From the NCBI RefSeq assembly GCF_004402045.1, contig NZ_SOMG01000023.1:1-64000 (forward strand): a stretch of DNA of 64,000 bases, given 5' to 3'. Made by a program: the position numbers and the translations under genes. Of this stretch, positions 1 to 12,364 are shown piece by piece. How positions within the stretch are numbered: the stretch's first letter is position 1; each line of letters opens with the position of its first letter. The notes under the pieces were generated by a model. It saw only the letters and a list, made by a program, of their open reading frames with translations, was not told the DNA's origin and searched no databases. The stretch is from Lelliottia nimipressuralis. Its GTDB lineage: Bacteria > Pseudomonadota > Gammaproteobacteria > Enterobacterales > Enterobacteriaceae.

Positions 1-74
1 CTCAGAAGTGAAACGCCGTAGCGCCGATGGTAGTGTGGGGTCTCCCCATGTGAGAGTAGGGAACTGCCAGGCAT
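1..74 (+). rRNA. rrf: 5S ribosomal RNA, 3' part (cut by window edge)
   Basis: The first 74 bases match the 3' two thirds of enterobacterial 5S rRNA and end in the conserved GAACTGCCAGGCAT. The 5' part lies outside the window, so this is the distal end of an rRNA operon read on the plus strand. A Rho-independent terminator follows 10 bases later. In E. coli K-12 no rRNA operon lies next to this locus, so the junction with the tRNA-Phe gene is specific to this lineage or rearranged. Confidence 0.95.
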
Positions 75-84
75 CAATCAGAAG

Positions 85-115
85 AACCCCGTACCGGAAG
101 GTGCGGGGTTTTTTG
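85..115 (+). terminator. Rho-independent terminator of the rRNA operon
   Basis: An 11-bp stem (AACCCCGTACC with GGTGCGGGGTT, one G-U pair) closes a GGAA tetraloop and is followed by TTTTTTG. It lies 10 bases after the 5S end. Confidence 0.9.
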
Positions 116-156
116 CTTTGTGCGCAGAAAAACCAATAGTGCTGTGGGTTTAGTAG

Positions 157-184
157 GCCGGATAAGGCAAAGCCGCCATCCGGC
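157..184. repeat. REP-like palindrome
   Basis: Imperfect palindrome GCCGGAT ... ATCCGGC with the typical AAGGC/GCCGCC interior of enterobacterial REP (BIME) units. It sits between the rRNA terminator and the tRNA-Phe terminator. The remaining 1-291 sequence outside the listed items shows nothing codable. Confidence 0.75.
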
Positions 185-250
185 AAAGCAGACTGCACGA
201 TCCCACGGCAAAGAGAAACAAGAATACTAAAGAAGGGATTTATAAACGCA

Positions 251-281
251 GAAAAGCAAAAACCCAGCCATAGGCTGGGTT
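251..281 (-). terminator. Terminator of the tRNA-Phe gene
   Basis: A 9-bp stem AACCCAGCC/GGCTGGGTT with a 3-base loop, followed on the minus strand by TTTGCTTTTC. It begins 10 bases after the CCA end of the tRNA. Confidence 0.85.
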
Positions 282-291
282 CTTTAAATAG

Positions 292-367
292 TGGTGCCCG
301 GACTCGGAATCGAACCAAGGACACGGGGATTTTCAATCCCCTGCTCTACCGACTGAGCTATCCGGGC
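292..367 (-). tRNA. pheU: tRNA-Phe (anticodon GAA)
   Basis: The minus strand reads GCCCGGATAGCTCAGTCGG..., with a TTGAAAA anticodon loop (GAA), a GGTTCGATTCC T-arm and an encoded 3' CCA: a full 76-nt elongator tRNA-Phe. It corresponds by position to E. coli pheU, which also precedes yjdC-dsbD. tRNA-Phe genes are frequent integration targets, but no integrase or duplicated 3' end is visible beside it here. Confidence 0.95.
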
Positions 368-536
368 AACGGAGCGCATTAAACCGCAATCACGCCCGAT
401 CGTCAACATTATTTCGGGAAAAGCTGTTCAACTGCTTAAGTTTGCGGCAACCTGTCCGCTTTCGCCGCGAAAATGCACAAATCTTCCAGACAGTACCAGT
501 GTGATACGGCAATGCTGAGAGTAAGAGGAGGGCAGT

Positions 537-1382
537 ATGACGAATGACTGGCTTGAGCTGCGTCAGCATGCAGGTACGGGTATTGAGACGATTAAAGCGC
601 ATTTCGAAGGACATGCCTATGATCCACACTGGCACGATAGCTATCTGGTAGGGATAACCCTCTCCGGCACGCAGCAGTTTCACTGCCGCCGTGAGCGTCA
701 TCGTAGTCAGCCGGGTGATGCATTTTTGCTTGAACCTGGCGAGATCCACGACGGCGATGCGCCTGTAGAGGGCGGCTTTACCTATCTGACCTTCTATCTG
801 GATGAGCGTTGGCTCACCCGTGCGCTACAGGGGCTGTACGAATCAATTCCCGGGCACTATTCACTCCACTTTGCCCAAACGTTGACGCGGGAGCCGCAAT
901 TGGTGCGCGCTATCGGTGAGACGTTCTCCACTTTGCATAATGACGAGATGAAAATCGTTCAGCAGAGCACAATGGATAATCTGCTCTCCCGCATCACTGC
1001 CCATTGCCACTGGCGTAAGAAGCTCCCGTCGCAGTTACAAAGCGCTGCCGTGGCGCATCGTGCACGCGACTATCTTTATGCCCATATCGGCGAGAACGTG
1101 GGGCTGTCAGACCTTGCACGCGAGACGGGCACGGATCGCTTTACCCTGACGCGCTGTTTTAAGCGCGAGTTCAACCTGGCACCACACGCATGGCTTATTC
1201 AGCTGCGTCTGGCAAAGGCCCGACAGCTGCTGGCGCGCGGTGAGCAGCCTGTTGATGTAGCTGCGGCAGTGGGTTTTGCCGATCAAAGCCATCTGGGGCG
1301 TTGGTTTCAGCGGGCGTACCGTATCTCCCCAGCATACTACCGACGGTTGTGCACAAACCTTCCAGACGTTTCCAAAAAATAA
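537..1382 (+). CDS. AraC-family transcriptional regulator
   Basis: A 281-residue AraC/XylS-type regulator. The N-terminal half reads as a cupin-like sensing domain (HWHDSYLVGITLSG..., QPGDAFLLEPGEIHDG around residues 30-80). The C-terminal 100 residues carry the double helix-turn-helix: first helix region GLSDLARETGTDRFTLTRCF near residues 190-210, second PVDVAAAVGFADQSHLGRWF near 240-260. It is followed after 36 bp by a LysE-family exporter on the same strand, so it probably controls that exporter, a common arrangement. The ligand cannot be read from sequence. The gene is not at this place in E. coli K-12. The ATG has an AGGAGG about 5 bases upstream (GTAAGAGGAGGGCAGT). Confidence 0.88.
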   Translation: MTNDWLELRQHAGTGIETIKAHFEGHAYDPHWHDSYLVGITLSGTQQFHCRRERHRSQPGDAFLLEPGEIHDGDAPVEGGFTYLTFYLDERWLTRALQGLYESIPGHYSLHFAQTLTREPQLVRAIGETFSTLHNDEMKIVQQSTMDNLLSRITAHCHWRKKLPSQLQSAAVAHRARDYLYAHIGENVGLSDLARETGTDRFTLTRCFKREFNLAPHAWLIQLRLAKARQLLARGEQPVDVAAAVGFADQSHLGRWFQRAYRISPAYYRRLCTNLPDVSKK

Positions 1383-1418
1383 CGGCACATTCATGGCTCT
1401 AATAAAAAGGAGCCACCT

Positions 1419-2009
1419 GTGAGTTTGATACCCTTCCTGTTGTTCGCTTTCGTCGCCTCCATTACGCCGGGGCCAACCAATATTCTGGTGCTGACGAACA
1501 GCCAGCACTTTGGCGTAAAAAATACCGTACCTGCTATTCTGGGCGGGTGTATCGCGGCCAGCGCGATCGTGCTGGTATCAGGCGCGGGCGCAGGGGAAGT
1601 GCTGCGTCAGTATCCTTTGATACGTCAGATAATGAGCTGGGTGGGCGTGCTGTGGCTAAGCTGGATGAGCTGGCAGCTGTTTAGCGCCCCGGCAGCCAGT
1701 CTCTCCGCTAAAAGTCCTGTCCGATTCACCGCTCAGGCAGCGGCGCTGCTGCAGATTGTGAATCCGAAAACCTGGATGATGGCGCTGGCGGTTGTCAGCC
1801 TGTTTGCCCCGGCGGGCGACCATGCATTGCGGGATATCGCGCTAATGGCGCTATGGTTTCTGCTGATCTCGATAGCCTGTTTGATGTGCTGGGCGTGGCT
1901 GGGTAAAGCGGTGAACCAAATTTTTCGCACCACCGTGGCGATGGTGCGATTTCAACGTCTGATGGCGCTGTGTCTGCTCGTCTCCGCCTGGGCGGGCATG
2001 CTGGCTTAG
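1419..2009 (+). CDS. LysE/RhtB-family amino-acid exporter
   Basis: A 196-residue hydrophobic protein with the family signature [12 protein letters not shown] near its N terminus and five to six predicted membrane helices. Members of the family export amino acids or derivatives (lysine, homoserine, threonine, cysteine) across the inner membrane; the substrate here is unknown. Translation starts at GTG, set by AAGGAG 7 bases upstream. It follows the AraC regulator closely and is probably its target or co-transcribed with it. The stop codon overlaps that of the convergent yjdC by 4 bases (TTAG at 2006-2009). Confidence 0.87.
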   Translation: MSLIPFLLFAFVASITPGPTNILVLTNSQHFGVKNTVPAILGGCIAASAIVLVSGAGAGEVLRQYPLIRQIMSWVGVLWLSWMSWQLFSAPAASLSAKSPVRFTAQAAALLQIVNPKTWMMALAVVSLFAPAGDHALRDIALMALWFLLISIACLMCWAWLGKAVNQIFRTTVAMVRFQRLMALCLLVSAWAGMLA

Positions 2010-2581
2010 GTCAGTGCTCCGCCCATACGGCACTGGGCAAAGCGCAGGATATCTTCCGCCAGGCGGTGCGCCGTATCCACATCGGCCTGGCTACGGTTCA
2101 CCAGCATGCGGCTCAGGCAGCCCTCCAGCACCAGCTCCATCTGTTTAGCTACCATTGCCGGGTCATCCACTTCAAGCCGTGTCAGCAGCTCGTGGGTGAA
2201 GTCATGCGCCGCACGTTTTTGCTGATCCGCCAACTGGTGGATAGGATGGCCCGGATCCGGGAAGAATGTGCAGGCGGCGATGAACAGACAACCCGGATAG
2301 CGGTTGTTGCTGACACATTCCGTCAGGGCGGTATAGCGCGCCAGCAGCTTTTGTTCCACGGTCAGTTCTTCATTCAGCATCAGCTGCCTGCGCCAGACAT
2401 CAACCTGTTGGCTGAGGTAGCGCAGGGCGTCATAAAGCAGCGCCTCTTTATCTGGCCAGAAGCGCTTAAGTTCATCCAGGGGGTAATCGATACGGTCGGC
2501 TACCATCTCAAGCGTGGTGCTGGCTATCCCTTGAATCTCAAGTAATTGCAGGGCTTGTCCCAGTACGTCTTCACGTTGCAC
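2006..2581 (-). CDS. yjdC: TetR/AcrR-family regulator YjdC
   Basis: A 191-residue protein closely matching E. coli YjdC (also called DicD) over its whole length, including [20 protein letters not shown] and the C-terminal [14 protein letters not shown]. The N-terminal 45 residues form the TetR helix-turn-helix and the rest the ligand-binding helical domain. The start is taken as GTG at 2581, giving the E. coli length, with GGAGGA 6-8 bases upstream; an in-frame ATG further up (2674) would run into dsbD. It lies 49 bp downstream of dsbD in the cutA-dsbD-yjdC transcription unit. Confidence 0.9.
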   Translation of the reverse strand: MQREDVLGQALQLLEIQGIASTTLEMVADRIDYPLDELKRFWPDKEALLYDALRYLSQQVDVWRRQLMLNEELTVEQKLLARYTALTECVSNNRYPGCLFIAACTFFPDPGHPIHQLADQQKRAAHDFTHELLTRLEVDDPAMVAKQMELVLEGCLSRMLVNRSQADVDTAHRLAEDILRFAQCRMGGALT

Positions 2582-2630
2582 GGTTATCTCCTCCGCTATT
2601 CCCAACGGTTTGTCCCGTCTAAAGTGTTGT

Positions 2631-4322
2631 TTACGGTTGGCGATTGCGCAAATGCGCGCTGAATGCCGTTGCATCCATAAACCCGGTTACACGCTGTTCT
2701 GGCTGCTCTTCACCCTGCTCATTGAAGAACAAAATGGTGGGCAGACCGAGAACGTTAAGCTGCTTCAGCAGAGCCTTATCCTGCGCATTATTGGCGGTCA
2801 CGTTTGCCTGGAGCAAAACGGTCTCTTTCAGGGCGTTTTGCACCTGTGGATCGCTAAAGGTATATTTTTCAAACTCTTTGCAGGCGACACACCAGTCGGC
2901 ATAGAGATCGAGCATCACCGGTTTGCCTTTTGCCTCTGCCAGGGCGCTGTTGAGTTCATCCACGTTTTTAATCTGGGTGAAGTTCAGATGTGCCTGTGTC
3001 TGAACCACGGGTGAACCAAACGCCCAGTCCTGTAGCGGGCGTACGCTCACCAGCGCGGCAGCCAGTAGCAGGATTTGCACCAGGCGCATCCACGCCTTTT
3101 TCGCCTCCAGGCTGACGATAAACGCCCAGGCAAAGAATGCTACGCCGAGCATCGCCCACAGGCGCAGACCCCAGACGTCGCCGATGATACGCTCAAGGAG
3201 GAACACCGGTAGCGCGAGAATGACAAAGCCAAACGCGGTTTTTACCGTCTCCATCCACGGCCCGCTCTTCGGCAGCAGACGATTGCCAAACACTGTCACC
3301 AGGATCAGCGGCAGGCCCATTCCCAGCGCATAGAGGTACAACGTACCGCCGCCGAGCCACATGTTGCCGCTCTGGGCGATATAGAGCAGGATGGCGCTCA
3401 GCGGTGCGGTGGTGCAAGGGGAGCAAATCAATCCGGCGATGGCCCCCATCACAAACACGCCACCTGGCGATCCACCCTGCTGGCGGTTACTCATCAGCGT
3501 TAAGCGAGTTTGCAGCGCAGATGGCAACTGCAGGGTAAACAGGCCAAACATCGACAGCGCCAGCAGGATGAAGACAACCGACAAGCCAATAAGCACGTAA
3601 GGATGCTGAAGCGCGGCCTGGAACTGTAACCCGGCAGCGGCAACCACAAGGCCAAGGGCAGTGTAGGTCAACGCCATACCCTGTACGTAAATAAAGGCCA
3701 ACAGCAGGGCGCGTGCGGTGGAAAGCCGTTGCTTACCTCCCAGCACGATGCCAGAGATGAGCGGATACATCGGCAGCACGCACGGGGTAAAAGCAATGCC
3801 AATGCCAATCAGTAAGGCCCAGAAAGCTGAGAACGGAAGGTCTGCGCGGTCTTCGCTCTTCTCGCCTAAGGGGGGAGGGGAAACGGCAGCCGTCGCTTTC
3901 ACTTCGCTGAGCGGAACAACCTTCGTTTCCGGCGGATAGCAGAATCCGGCATCCGCGCATCCCTGATAGGTCACCGTCAGCGTCGCACCTTTATCCGCCT
4001 GATTCACCGTGACGGGCACGCTTAAGCGCTGGCGGTAGATTTCACTCTTGCCGTAAAACTCGTCCTTATGCCACTCGCCAGCGGGCAACTGCAGTGCGCC
4101 CACGTTTGCCTGGGCTGGGGTGATGCTTACCTGCTTGCGATAGAGGTAGTAGCCCTCTTTTACCTGCCAGGTGAGGGTCAGGTCGTGCTGGTTTTGCTGA
4201 AAATCGAAGATAAACGCCTGGTCGGCAGGGATGAAGGTCGAACGGCCGGGTGCGTCAAACAACCCGGCAAATACTGATGTGCTGCACAGCAGCAGGATCA
4301 GCGTAAGGAAGCGTTGAGCCAT
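2631..4322 (-). CDS. dsbD: Thiol:disulfide interchange protein DsbD
   Basis: DsbD carries electrons from cytoplasmic thioredoxin across the inner membrane to periplasmic DsbC, DsbG and CcmG. The 563-residue protein (565 in E. coli) has a 19-residue signal peptide ending VFA, an N-terminal immunoglobulin-like domain with the Cys pair GC(122)ADAGFC(128), an eight-helix central domain with cysteines in [10 protein letters not shown] and [11 protein letters not shown], and a C-terminal thioredoxin-like domain with CVAC. All six catalytic cysteines are present. The start codon lies inside the end of cutA (25-base overlap), so the two genes are translationally linked. Confidence 0.97.
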   Translation of the reverse strand: MAQRFLTLILLLCSTSVFAGLFDAPGRSTFIPADQAFIFDFQQNQHDLTLTWQVKEGYYLYRKQVSITPAQANVGALQLPAGEWHKDEFYGKSEIYRQRLSVPVTVNQADKGATLTVTYQGCADAGFCYPPETKVVPLSEVKATAAVSPPPLGEKSEDRADLPFSAFWALLIGIGIAFTPCVLPMYPLISGIVLGGKQRLSTARALLLAFIYVQGMALTYTALGLVVAAAGLQFQAALQHPYVLIGLSVVFILLALSMFGLFTLQLPSALQTRLTLMSNRQQGGSPGGVFVMGAIAGLICSPCTTAPLSAILLYIAQSGNMWLGGGTLYLYALGMGLPLILVTVFGNRLLPKSGPWMETVKTAFGFVILALPVFLLERIIGDVWGLRLWAMLGVAFFAWAFIVSLEAKKAWMRLVQILLLAAALVSVRPLQDWAFGSPVVQTQAHLNFTQIKNVDELNSALAEAKGKPVMLDLYADWCVACKEFEKYTFSDPQVQNALKETVLLQANVTANNAQDKALLKQLNVLGLPTILFFNEQGEEQPEQRVTGFMDATAFSAHLRNRQP

Positions 4323-4621
4323 GAGAGATAATCGTTATCGCCATGAACCACTGGCAGGACCAGCAGCTCCGGGGTTTGGTAAGGATGATGAGATTTGAGG
4401 CAGTCCAGGAGCGCCTGCTGATTCGCCAGATTGGTTTTGAGCAACATCTGAACTTCGTACTCTTGCTCCAGCTTACCTTCCCAATAATAAAGGGAGGTGG
4501 CACCGGGGAGGAGCGTCACGCAGGCGGCCAGTTTTTCGGCCAGCACTTTGGCGGCGAGATCCTGGGCAGAGGCTTCATCAGGGGCGGTACACAGTACGAC
4601 AACAGCATCAGGCGTGTTCAC
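4298..4621 (-). CDS. cutA: Divalent-cation tolerance protein CutA
   Basis: A 107-residue member of the trimeric CutA family, with the conserved [27 protein letters not shown] and HPYQTPEL segments. cutA mutations were linked to copper sensitivity in E. coli, although part of that effect was assigned to the adjacent dsbD; the molecular role is still unclear. The start is a GTG (4621) preceded by GAGGAGG at normal spacing, which makes the protein five residues shorter at the N terminus than the 112-residue E. coli form. It is the promoter-proximal gene of cutA-dsbD-yjdC. Confidence 0.94.
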   Translation of the reverse strand: MNTPDAVVVLCTAPDEASAQDLAAKVLAEKLAACVTLLPGATSLYYWEGKLEQEYEVQMLLKTNLANQQALLDCLKSHHPYQTPELLVLPVVHGDNDYLSWLNASLR

Positions 4622-4680
4622 AAGTCGACCTCCTCATCACGAAAGGTTTCACTATATCACGCAAGACAACAGGTCATTAA

Positions 4681-4704
4681 TGAAACGGGCCGCAGAGCGG
4701 CCCG
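4681..4704 (-). terminator. Probable dcuA terminator
   Basis: An 8-bp GC-only stem CGGGCCGC/GCGGCCCG with a 3-base loop lies 31 bases beyond the dcuA stop; on the minus strand it is followed by a weak T-containing tract (TTTCATT). Confidence 0.6.
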
Positions 4705-4734
4705 ATTTTAACTATTTTTACAACCACTCACCGT

Positions 4735-6036
4735 TTACAGCACCATGCCGCCAATGATAAAGCCGAGGATCACGCAAAGTGAAATGGCGATCACGCCCGG
4801 GATCAGGAACGCATGGTTAAACACATATTTACCGATACGGGTTGAGCCGGTGTCATCCATCTCTACCGCCGCCAGCAGGGTTGGGTAGGTAGGCAGCACG
4901 AACAGGGCAGAGACGGCAGCAAACGAGGCGATGGCGGTTAACGGCGTTACGCCCAGCATCAGTGCCGCAGGCATCAGCGCTTTGGTGGTTGCGGCCTGAG
5001 AGTAAAGCAGCGTCGCAGCAAAGAACAGCACGACCGCCAGCAGCCACGGGTAATTGTGCAGCAGGTCGCCGGCGACGGTCTGGATATCGCTAATGTGCGC
5101 TTTTACGAAGGTATCACCAAGCCACGCCACGCCGAGGACGCACACACAGGCGCTCATACCGGATTTGAAGGTGCTGGCGTTCAGCACTTCACTGGTGTCG
5201 ATTTTACAGGTGATGCTAATCAGCGTCGCGATGGTCAGCATGAATACGACAATCGCTTCGTTACGCGGCAGAACCGGGTTCTGGATCAGTCCCACGGTAT
5301 CGCTGATAGCAGTCGCGTAGAACATGACGGCAACGATACCAATCAGGAACAGCAGCACGGAGCGTTTCGCGTGCGGCTTCAGTTCGAAGACCTGGCTACC
5401 GCGCAGCTTCACTTCACCTTTCGCCAGGCGCTCCTGATAGACCGGATCGTCTTTCAGCTCGGCACCGAGGAAGTTACACAGCACGGCGGTAATCATCACC
5501 GCAATCAGCGTGACCGGAATACAGATTGCCAGCAGCGTCAGGTAGCTCACGCCCATCGGCTCAAGAATACCGGCGAAGAACACCACTGCGGCAGAAATCG
5601 GCGATGCGGTGATCGCAATCTGGGAAGCCACGACGGCGATAGAGAGCGGGCGAGAGGGGCGGATACCCTGCTCTTTTGCCACTTCCGTAATCACCGGCAG
5701 CGTAGAGAACGCGGTGTGACCCGTACCGGCGAGAATGGTCATAAACCAGGTTACCAGCGGGGCAAGGAAGGTAATGTACTTTGGATGGCGGCGCAGCATA
5801 CGCTCCGCCAGGCTTACCAGGTAGTCCATACCGCCTGCCACCTGCATGGCGGCGATAGCGGCAATAACTGCCATGATGATTTCGATAACGTCAAACGGGA
5901 TTGCGCCGGGTTTAATCTGAAAGATAAGGGTAAGAACGAGCACCCCGAGACCGCCGGCAAAACCGATGCCGATACCCCCGAGTCTTGCTCCCAAATAAAT
6001 CGCCAACAAGACGATGACGAGTTCTGCTCCAAACAT
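4735..6036 (-). CDS. dcuA: Anaerobic C4-dicarboxylate transporter DcuA
   Basis: A 433-residue inner-membrane protein, the same length as E. coli DcuA, with 10-12 hydrophobic helices. It exchanges aspartate, fumarate, malate and succinate. The N terminus (GARLGGIGIGFAGGLGVLVL) and ITASPISAAVV and YSQAATTKALMP segments are typical of the Dcu family; several loop segments differ from E. coli DcuA, but position and start favour DcuA over DcuB. It lies directly downstream of aspA, as in E. coli, where most transcripts are either short dcuA messages or aspA read-through. Together with AspA and FrdABCD it serves aspartate-driven fumarate respiration. Confidence 0.92.
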   Translation of the reverse strand: MFGAELVIVLLAIYLGARLGGIGIGFAGGLGVLVLTLIFQIKPGAIPFDVIEIIMAVIAAIAAMQVAGGMDYLVSLAERMLRRHPKYITFLAPLVTWFMTILAGTGHTAFSTLPVITEVAKEQGIRPSRPLSIAVVASQIAITASPISAAVVFFAGILEPMGVSYLTLLAICIPVTLIAVMITAVLCNFLGAELKDDPVYQERLAKGEVKLRGSQVFELKPHAKRSVLLFLIGIVAVMFYATAISDTVGLIQNPVLPRNEAIVVFMLTIATLISITCKIDTSEVLNASTFKSGMSACVCVLGVAWLGDTFVKAHISDIQTVAGDLLHNYPWLLAVVLFFAATLLYSQAATTKALMPAALMLGVTPLTAIASFAAVSALFVLPTYPTLLAAVEMDDTGSTRIGKYVFNHAFLIPGVIAISLCVILGFIIGGMVL

Positions 6037-6100
6037 AAGGACCTTCCTTGCTTATTAACAAGTTGATATTGAATTGTTGTATTTTGGTAACGCCTAAAAA

Positions 6101-6131
6101 GAAAAAAGGCACGTCACAAGTGACGTGCCTT
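6101..6131 (-). terminator. aspA terminator / aspA-dcuA attenuator
   Basis: A perfect 12-bp stem (AAGGCACGTCAC/GTGACGTGCCTT) with a 2-base loop, followed on the minus strand by TTTTCTTTTT. It starts 20 bases after the aspA stop and probably separates aspA from dcuA expression while allowing some read-through. Confidence 0.9.
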
Positions 6132-6151
6132 AAGAAGCCTAGCCTGAACGG

Positions 6152-7588
6152 TTACTGTTCGCTTTCATCGGTATATCGTTTCGCTTTATATGCCGGGTGC
6201 ATCAGGTTTTGGGCCGAGAAGATATCGTCCAGCTCGGCTTCGGTCAACAGCCCACGCTCCAGCACCACTTCACGTACGCTCTTACCGGTTTCAGCACAAA
6301 TCTTACCGACGATGTCACCGTTGTGGTGACCAATGAACGGGTTGAGGTAGGTGACGATCCCGATGGAGTTATAGACATAACCTTCACAGACTTCTTTATT
6401 CGCTGTGATGCCGTTAATGCATTTTTCCAGCAGGTTGTAGCAGGCGTTCGTCAGGATATGGATAGATTCAAACATCGCCTGGCCAATCACGGGCTCCATC
6501 ACGTTCAGCTGCAGCTGACCGGCTTCAGAGGCCATGGTCACGGTCGTATCGTTACCGATGACTTTAAAGCACACCTGGTTTACCACTTCTGGCACAACCG
6601 GGTTCACTTTAGCTGGCATGATGGAAGAGCCGGCCTGCAACTCTGGCAGGTTGATTTCGTTCAGGCCAGCGCGCGGACCGGAAGAGAGCAGGCGCAGGTC
6701 GTTACAGATTTTGGAGAGTTTCACCGCCAGACGTTTCAGGGCGCTGTGTACCATGACGTAGGCGCCGCAGTCTGAGGTGGCTTCAATCAGGTCTTCTGCA
6801 GGCACAACCGGCAGGTTAGAGACTTCAGCCAGCTTCTGTACCGCCAGCTGCTGATAGCCGTCCGGGGTGTTCAGGCGCGTACCGATGGCAGTTGCGCCCA
6901 GGTTCACTTCCAGCAGCAGCTCGGAGGTGCGCAGCAGGTTTTTGGTTTCTTCGTTCAGCAGCACGTTAAACGCGTGGAATTCCTGGCCGAGGGTCATTGG
7001 CACCGCGTCCTGCAACTGGGTACGACCCATTTTCAGGATATCCTGGAACTCAACGGCTTTACGCTGGAAGCCATCACCCAGCTGATTGATCGCATCCACC
7101 AGTTTCACCACAGAGGCATACACCGCGATACGGAAGCCGGTAGGGTAGGCGTCGTTGGTGGACTGGCATTTGTTCACGTGGTCGTTCGGGTTCAGGTACT
7201 GGTATTCACCTTTCTGGTGACCCATCAGCTCCAGGCCGATATTTGCCAGTACTTCGTTGGTATTCATGTTGACGGAGGTGCCCGCGCCGCCCTGGTAGAC
7301 GTCAACCGGGAACTGATCCATGCATTTGCCGTTGTTCAGCACTTCATCGCAGGCAGCGATAATCGCATTTGCCGCGCTTTTAGGAATGGTTTGCAGCTCT
7401 TTGTTGGCCAGTGCTGCGGCTTTCTTCACCATCACCATGCCACGGACAAACTCAGGGATGTCGCTGATTTTGCTGTTGCTGATGTAGAAGTTTTCAATCG
7501 CTCTCAGAGTGTGGACACCGTAGTAGGCATCCGCTGGAACTTCCCTGGTACCCAACAAGTCTTCTTCGATACGAATGTTGTTTAACAT
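6152..7588 (-). CDS. aspA: Aspartate ammonia-lyase (aspartase)
   Basis: AspA deaminates L-aspartate to fumarate and ammonia. The 478-residue protein is nearly identical to E. coli AspA and carries the fumarase/aspartase signature [11 protein letters not shown] and the [10 protein letters not shown] segment. The start is the ATG of [10 protein letters not shown] (7588), matching the E. coli start and preceded by AAGG; an ATG 14 codons upstream (7630) has no homologous extension. It feeds fumarate to FrdABCD under anaerobiosis, with aspartate import by DcuA. Confidence 0.97.
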   Translation of the reverse strand: MLNNIRIEEDLLGTREVPADAYYGVHTLRAIENFYISNSKISDIPEFVRGMVMVKKAAALANKELQTIPKSAANAIIAACDEVLNNGKCMDQFPVDVYQGGAGTSVNMNTNEVLANIGLELMGHQKGEYQYLNPNDHVNKCQSTNDAYPTGFRIAVYASVVKLVDAINQLGDGFQRKAVEFQDILKMGRTQLQDAVPMTLGQEFHAFNVLLNEETKNLLRTSELLLEVNLGATAIGTRLNTPDGYQQLAVQKLAEVSNLPVVPAEDLIEATSDCGAYVMVHSALKRLAVKLSKICNDLRLLSSGPRAGLNEINLPELQAGSSIMPAKVNPVVPEVVNQVCFKVIGNDTTVTMASEAGQLQLNVMEPVIGQAMFESIHILTNACYNLLEKCINGITANKEVCEGYVYNSIGIVTYLNPFIGHHNGDIVGKICAETGKSVREVVLERGLLTEAELDDIFSAQNLMHPAYKAKRYTDESEQ

Positions 7589-7774
7589 GTGAACCTTCTT
7601 TTCAAGCTGCCGATGGATTGTACTAAACACACAGTATTTATGTGGTTTTGAATATTTTCTGGCCGACGATTATTCCCTCAATCAGCCAGATGTTCGAGAT
7701 CATATGCTGATGATAGCGAATTGCCGTAAGCTGGATCACTTATTATCGACCCGATTTCATGATAATTATTAATC

Positions 7775-7790
7775 TGTGAAATGAGTCACC
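7775..7790. promoter_or_regulatory. CRP-like site in the aspA-fxsA gap
   Basis: TGTGA-N6-TCACC, one mismatch from the CRP consensus TGTGA-N6-TCACA, lies about 187 bases upstream of the aspA start and 134 upstream of fxsA. E. coli aspA is activated by CRP and FNR, so this is a plausible aspA site. The rest of the 335-base gap (7589-7923) is AT-rich and promoter-like; I see no convincing FNR box and no ORF in it. Confidence 0.5.
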
Positions 7791-7923
7791 GCTTTAATAT
7801 TTCCAAAAAAAATATCCGTGCAAACTGATTGAATTTTCGCTAACCGTCACCATCTCATACAAACGCGCGTCGCGAACACATTCAGACAGGGGCCCGACGG
7901 CACCTGCCACACAGGAGATGCCA

Positions 7924-8388
7924 GTGCGCTGGATACCGTTTATTGCTTTCTTTCTCTATGTTTACATCGAGATTTCCATTTTTATTCAGGTTGCCCACGT
8001 GCTGGGCGTCCTGCTGACGCTGATTCTGGTGATTTTCACCTCCGTCATCGGCATGTCGCTGGTGCGTAATCAGGGTTTCAAAAATTTCCTGATAATGCAG
8101 CAGAAGATGGCTGCTGGCGAAAGTCCGGCGGCGGAGATGATCAAAAGCGTATCGCTGATTATTGCGGGGCTGTTGCTGATTCTGCCGGGGTTCTTCACCG
8201 ACTTCCTTGGCCTTCTGCTGCTTCTGCCGCCGGTGCAAAAACACCTGACCATGAAGCTGCTGCCGCATCTGCGGTTTAGCCGTATGCCTGGCGGAGGTTT
8301 TAGCACGGGACCAGGCGATACGTTTGAAGGGGAGTATCAGCGTAAGGATGAACAGCACGACCGTTTAGATCATAAAGACGATCGATAA
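7924..8388 (+). CDS. fxsA: Inner-membrane protein FxsA
   Basis: A 154-residue membrane protein matching E. coli FxsA (suppressor of F exclusion of phage T7; overproduction relieves T7 exclusion by F plasmids). Membrane helices are visible near residues 1-20, 25-45 and 75-105, followed by a hydrophilic, charged tail ending in HKDDR. The GTG at 7924 is preferred: the AGGAG at 7913-7917 has 6-base spacing to it but none to the ATG at 7918. Confidence 0.9.
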   Translation: MRWIPFIAFFLYVYIEISIFIQVAHVLGVLLTLILVIFTSVIGMSLVRNQGFKNFLIMQQKMAAGESPAAEMIKSVSLIIAGLLLILPGFFTDFLGLLLLLPPVQKHLTMKLLPHLRFSRMPGGGFSTGPGDTFEGEYQRKDEQHDRLDHKDDR

Positions 8389-8395
8389 GTTTGTT

Positions 8396-8421
8396 GCCCG
8401 GTAGCGCTTCGCTTACCGGGC
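8396..8421. repeat. REP-like palindrome between fxsA and yjeH
   Basis: GCCCGGTAGCG ... CTTACCGGGC inverted repeat of the REP class fills the 33-base gap between two converging genes and may end transcription from both sides. Confidence 0.65.
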
Positions 8422-10136
<1,715 letters not shown>

Positions 10137-10155
10137 TTTACGCACGAGAATTTGA

Positions 10156-11811
<1,656 letters not shown>

Positions 11812-11837
11812 TCGTGCGCTTTACCTCTTAGAATGTG

Positions 11838-11871
11838 AAAAACCCCCGGGCAGAAATGCTCGGGGGTTTTT
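11838..11871 (+). terminator. groSL terminator
   Basis: Stem AAAAACCCCCG/CGGGGGTTTTT with a 12-base loop, continuing into TTTTTCTTTT, 27 bases beyond the groL stop. Confidence 0.92.
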
Positions 11872-11945
11872 CTTTTGGTCATCTTTTAGGTATAAGATTT
11901 ACACACGGACAACTACTGTCCAGCTTATTGAAACCGAGGAATAAC

Positions 11946-12299
11946 ATGCGCGTAAAAGTCTGTGCAGGGATCGTAGGAGCAGCATTGCTGCTGGCGGGTT
12001 GTAGCTCCAGCAATGAGCTGTCGGCAGCGGGCCAGGGTGTTCGCTTTGTGGAAGATAAGCCGGGCAGCGAATGCCAGCTGTTAGGCACCGCATCCGGTGA
12101 GCAAAGTAACTGGATGTCGGGTCAGCATGGCGAAGAAGGTGGCTCGATGCGCGGTGCGGCGAATGCCCTGCGTAACCAGGCTGCGGCAATGGGCGGTAAC
12201 GTGATTTACGGCGTGAGCAGTCCAACGCAGGGAATGCTGTCCAGCTTCGTGCCGACGGCCAGCCAGATGAACGGCCAGGTCTATAAGTGCCCGAACTGA
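11946..12299 (+). CDS. yjeI: Lipoprotein YjeI (DUF4156)
   Basis: A 117-residue predicted lipoprotein of the same length as E. coli YjeI. The signal peptide ends in the lipobox LAGC with the acylated cysteine at residue 19 and Ser at +2, which predicts outer-membrane sorting. The mature domain is rich in Gly and Ala (MRGAANALRNQAAAMGGNVIYG) and has two Cys besides the acylated one. Function unknown. The ATG at 11946 with GAGGA upstream is used rather than in-frame codons inside the groL terminator. In E. coli yjeJ follows; here it is missing and epmB comes next. Confidence 0.9.
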   Translation: MRVKVCAGIVGAALLLAGCSSSNELSAAGQGVRFVEDKPGSECQLLGTASGEQSNWMSGQHGEEGGSMRGAANALRNQAAAMGGNVIYGVSSPTQGMLSSFVPTASQMNGQVYKCPN

Positions 12300-12364
12300 G
12301 TTAACTTGCTGATGGCGCTGTGCCCGGACCTCGTAGGGCTGGTAAGCGTAGCGCCACCTGCCTT

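Noticed and set aside
292..536. Possible integration site at tRNA-Phe
   Set aside because: No integrase, no direct repeat of the tRNA 3' end, and the adjacent AraC and LysE genes are ordinary chromosomal types.
5056..6066. 336-residue open frame antisense to dcuA
   Set aside because: Composition (His, Asp, Gln rich, no hydrophobic core) is that of a shadow of a membrane-protein gene.
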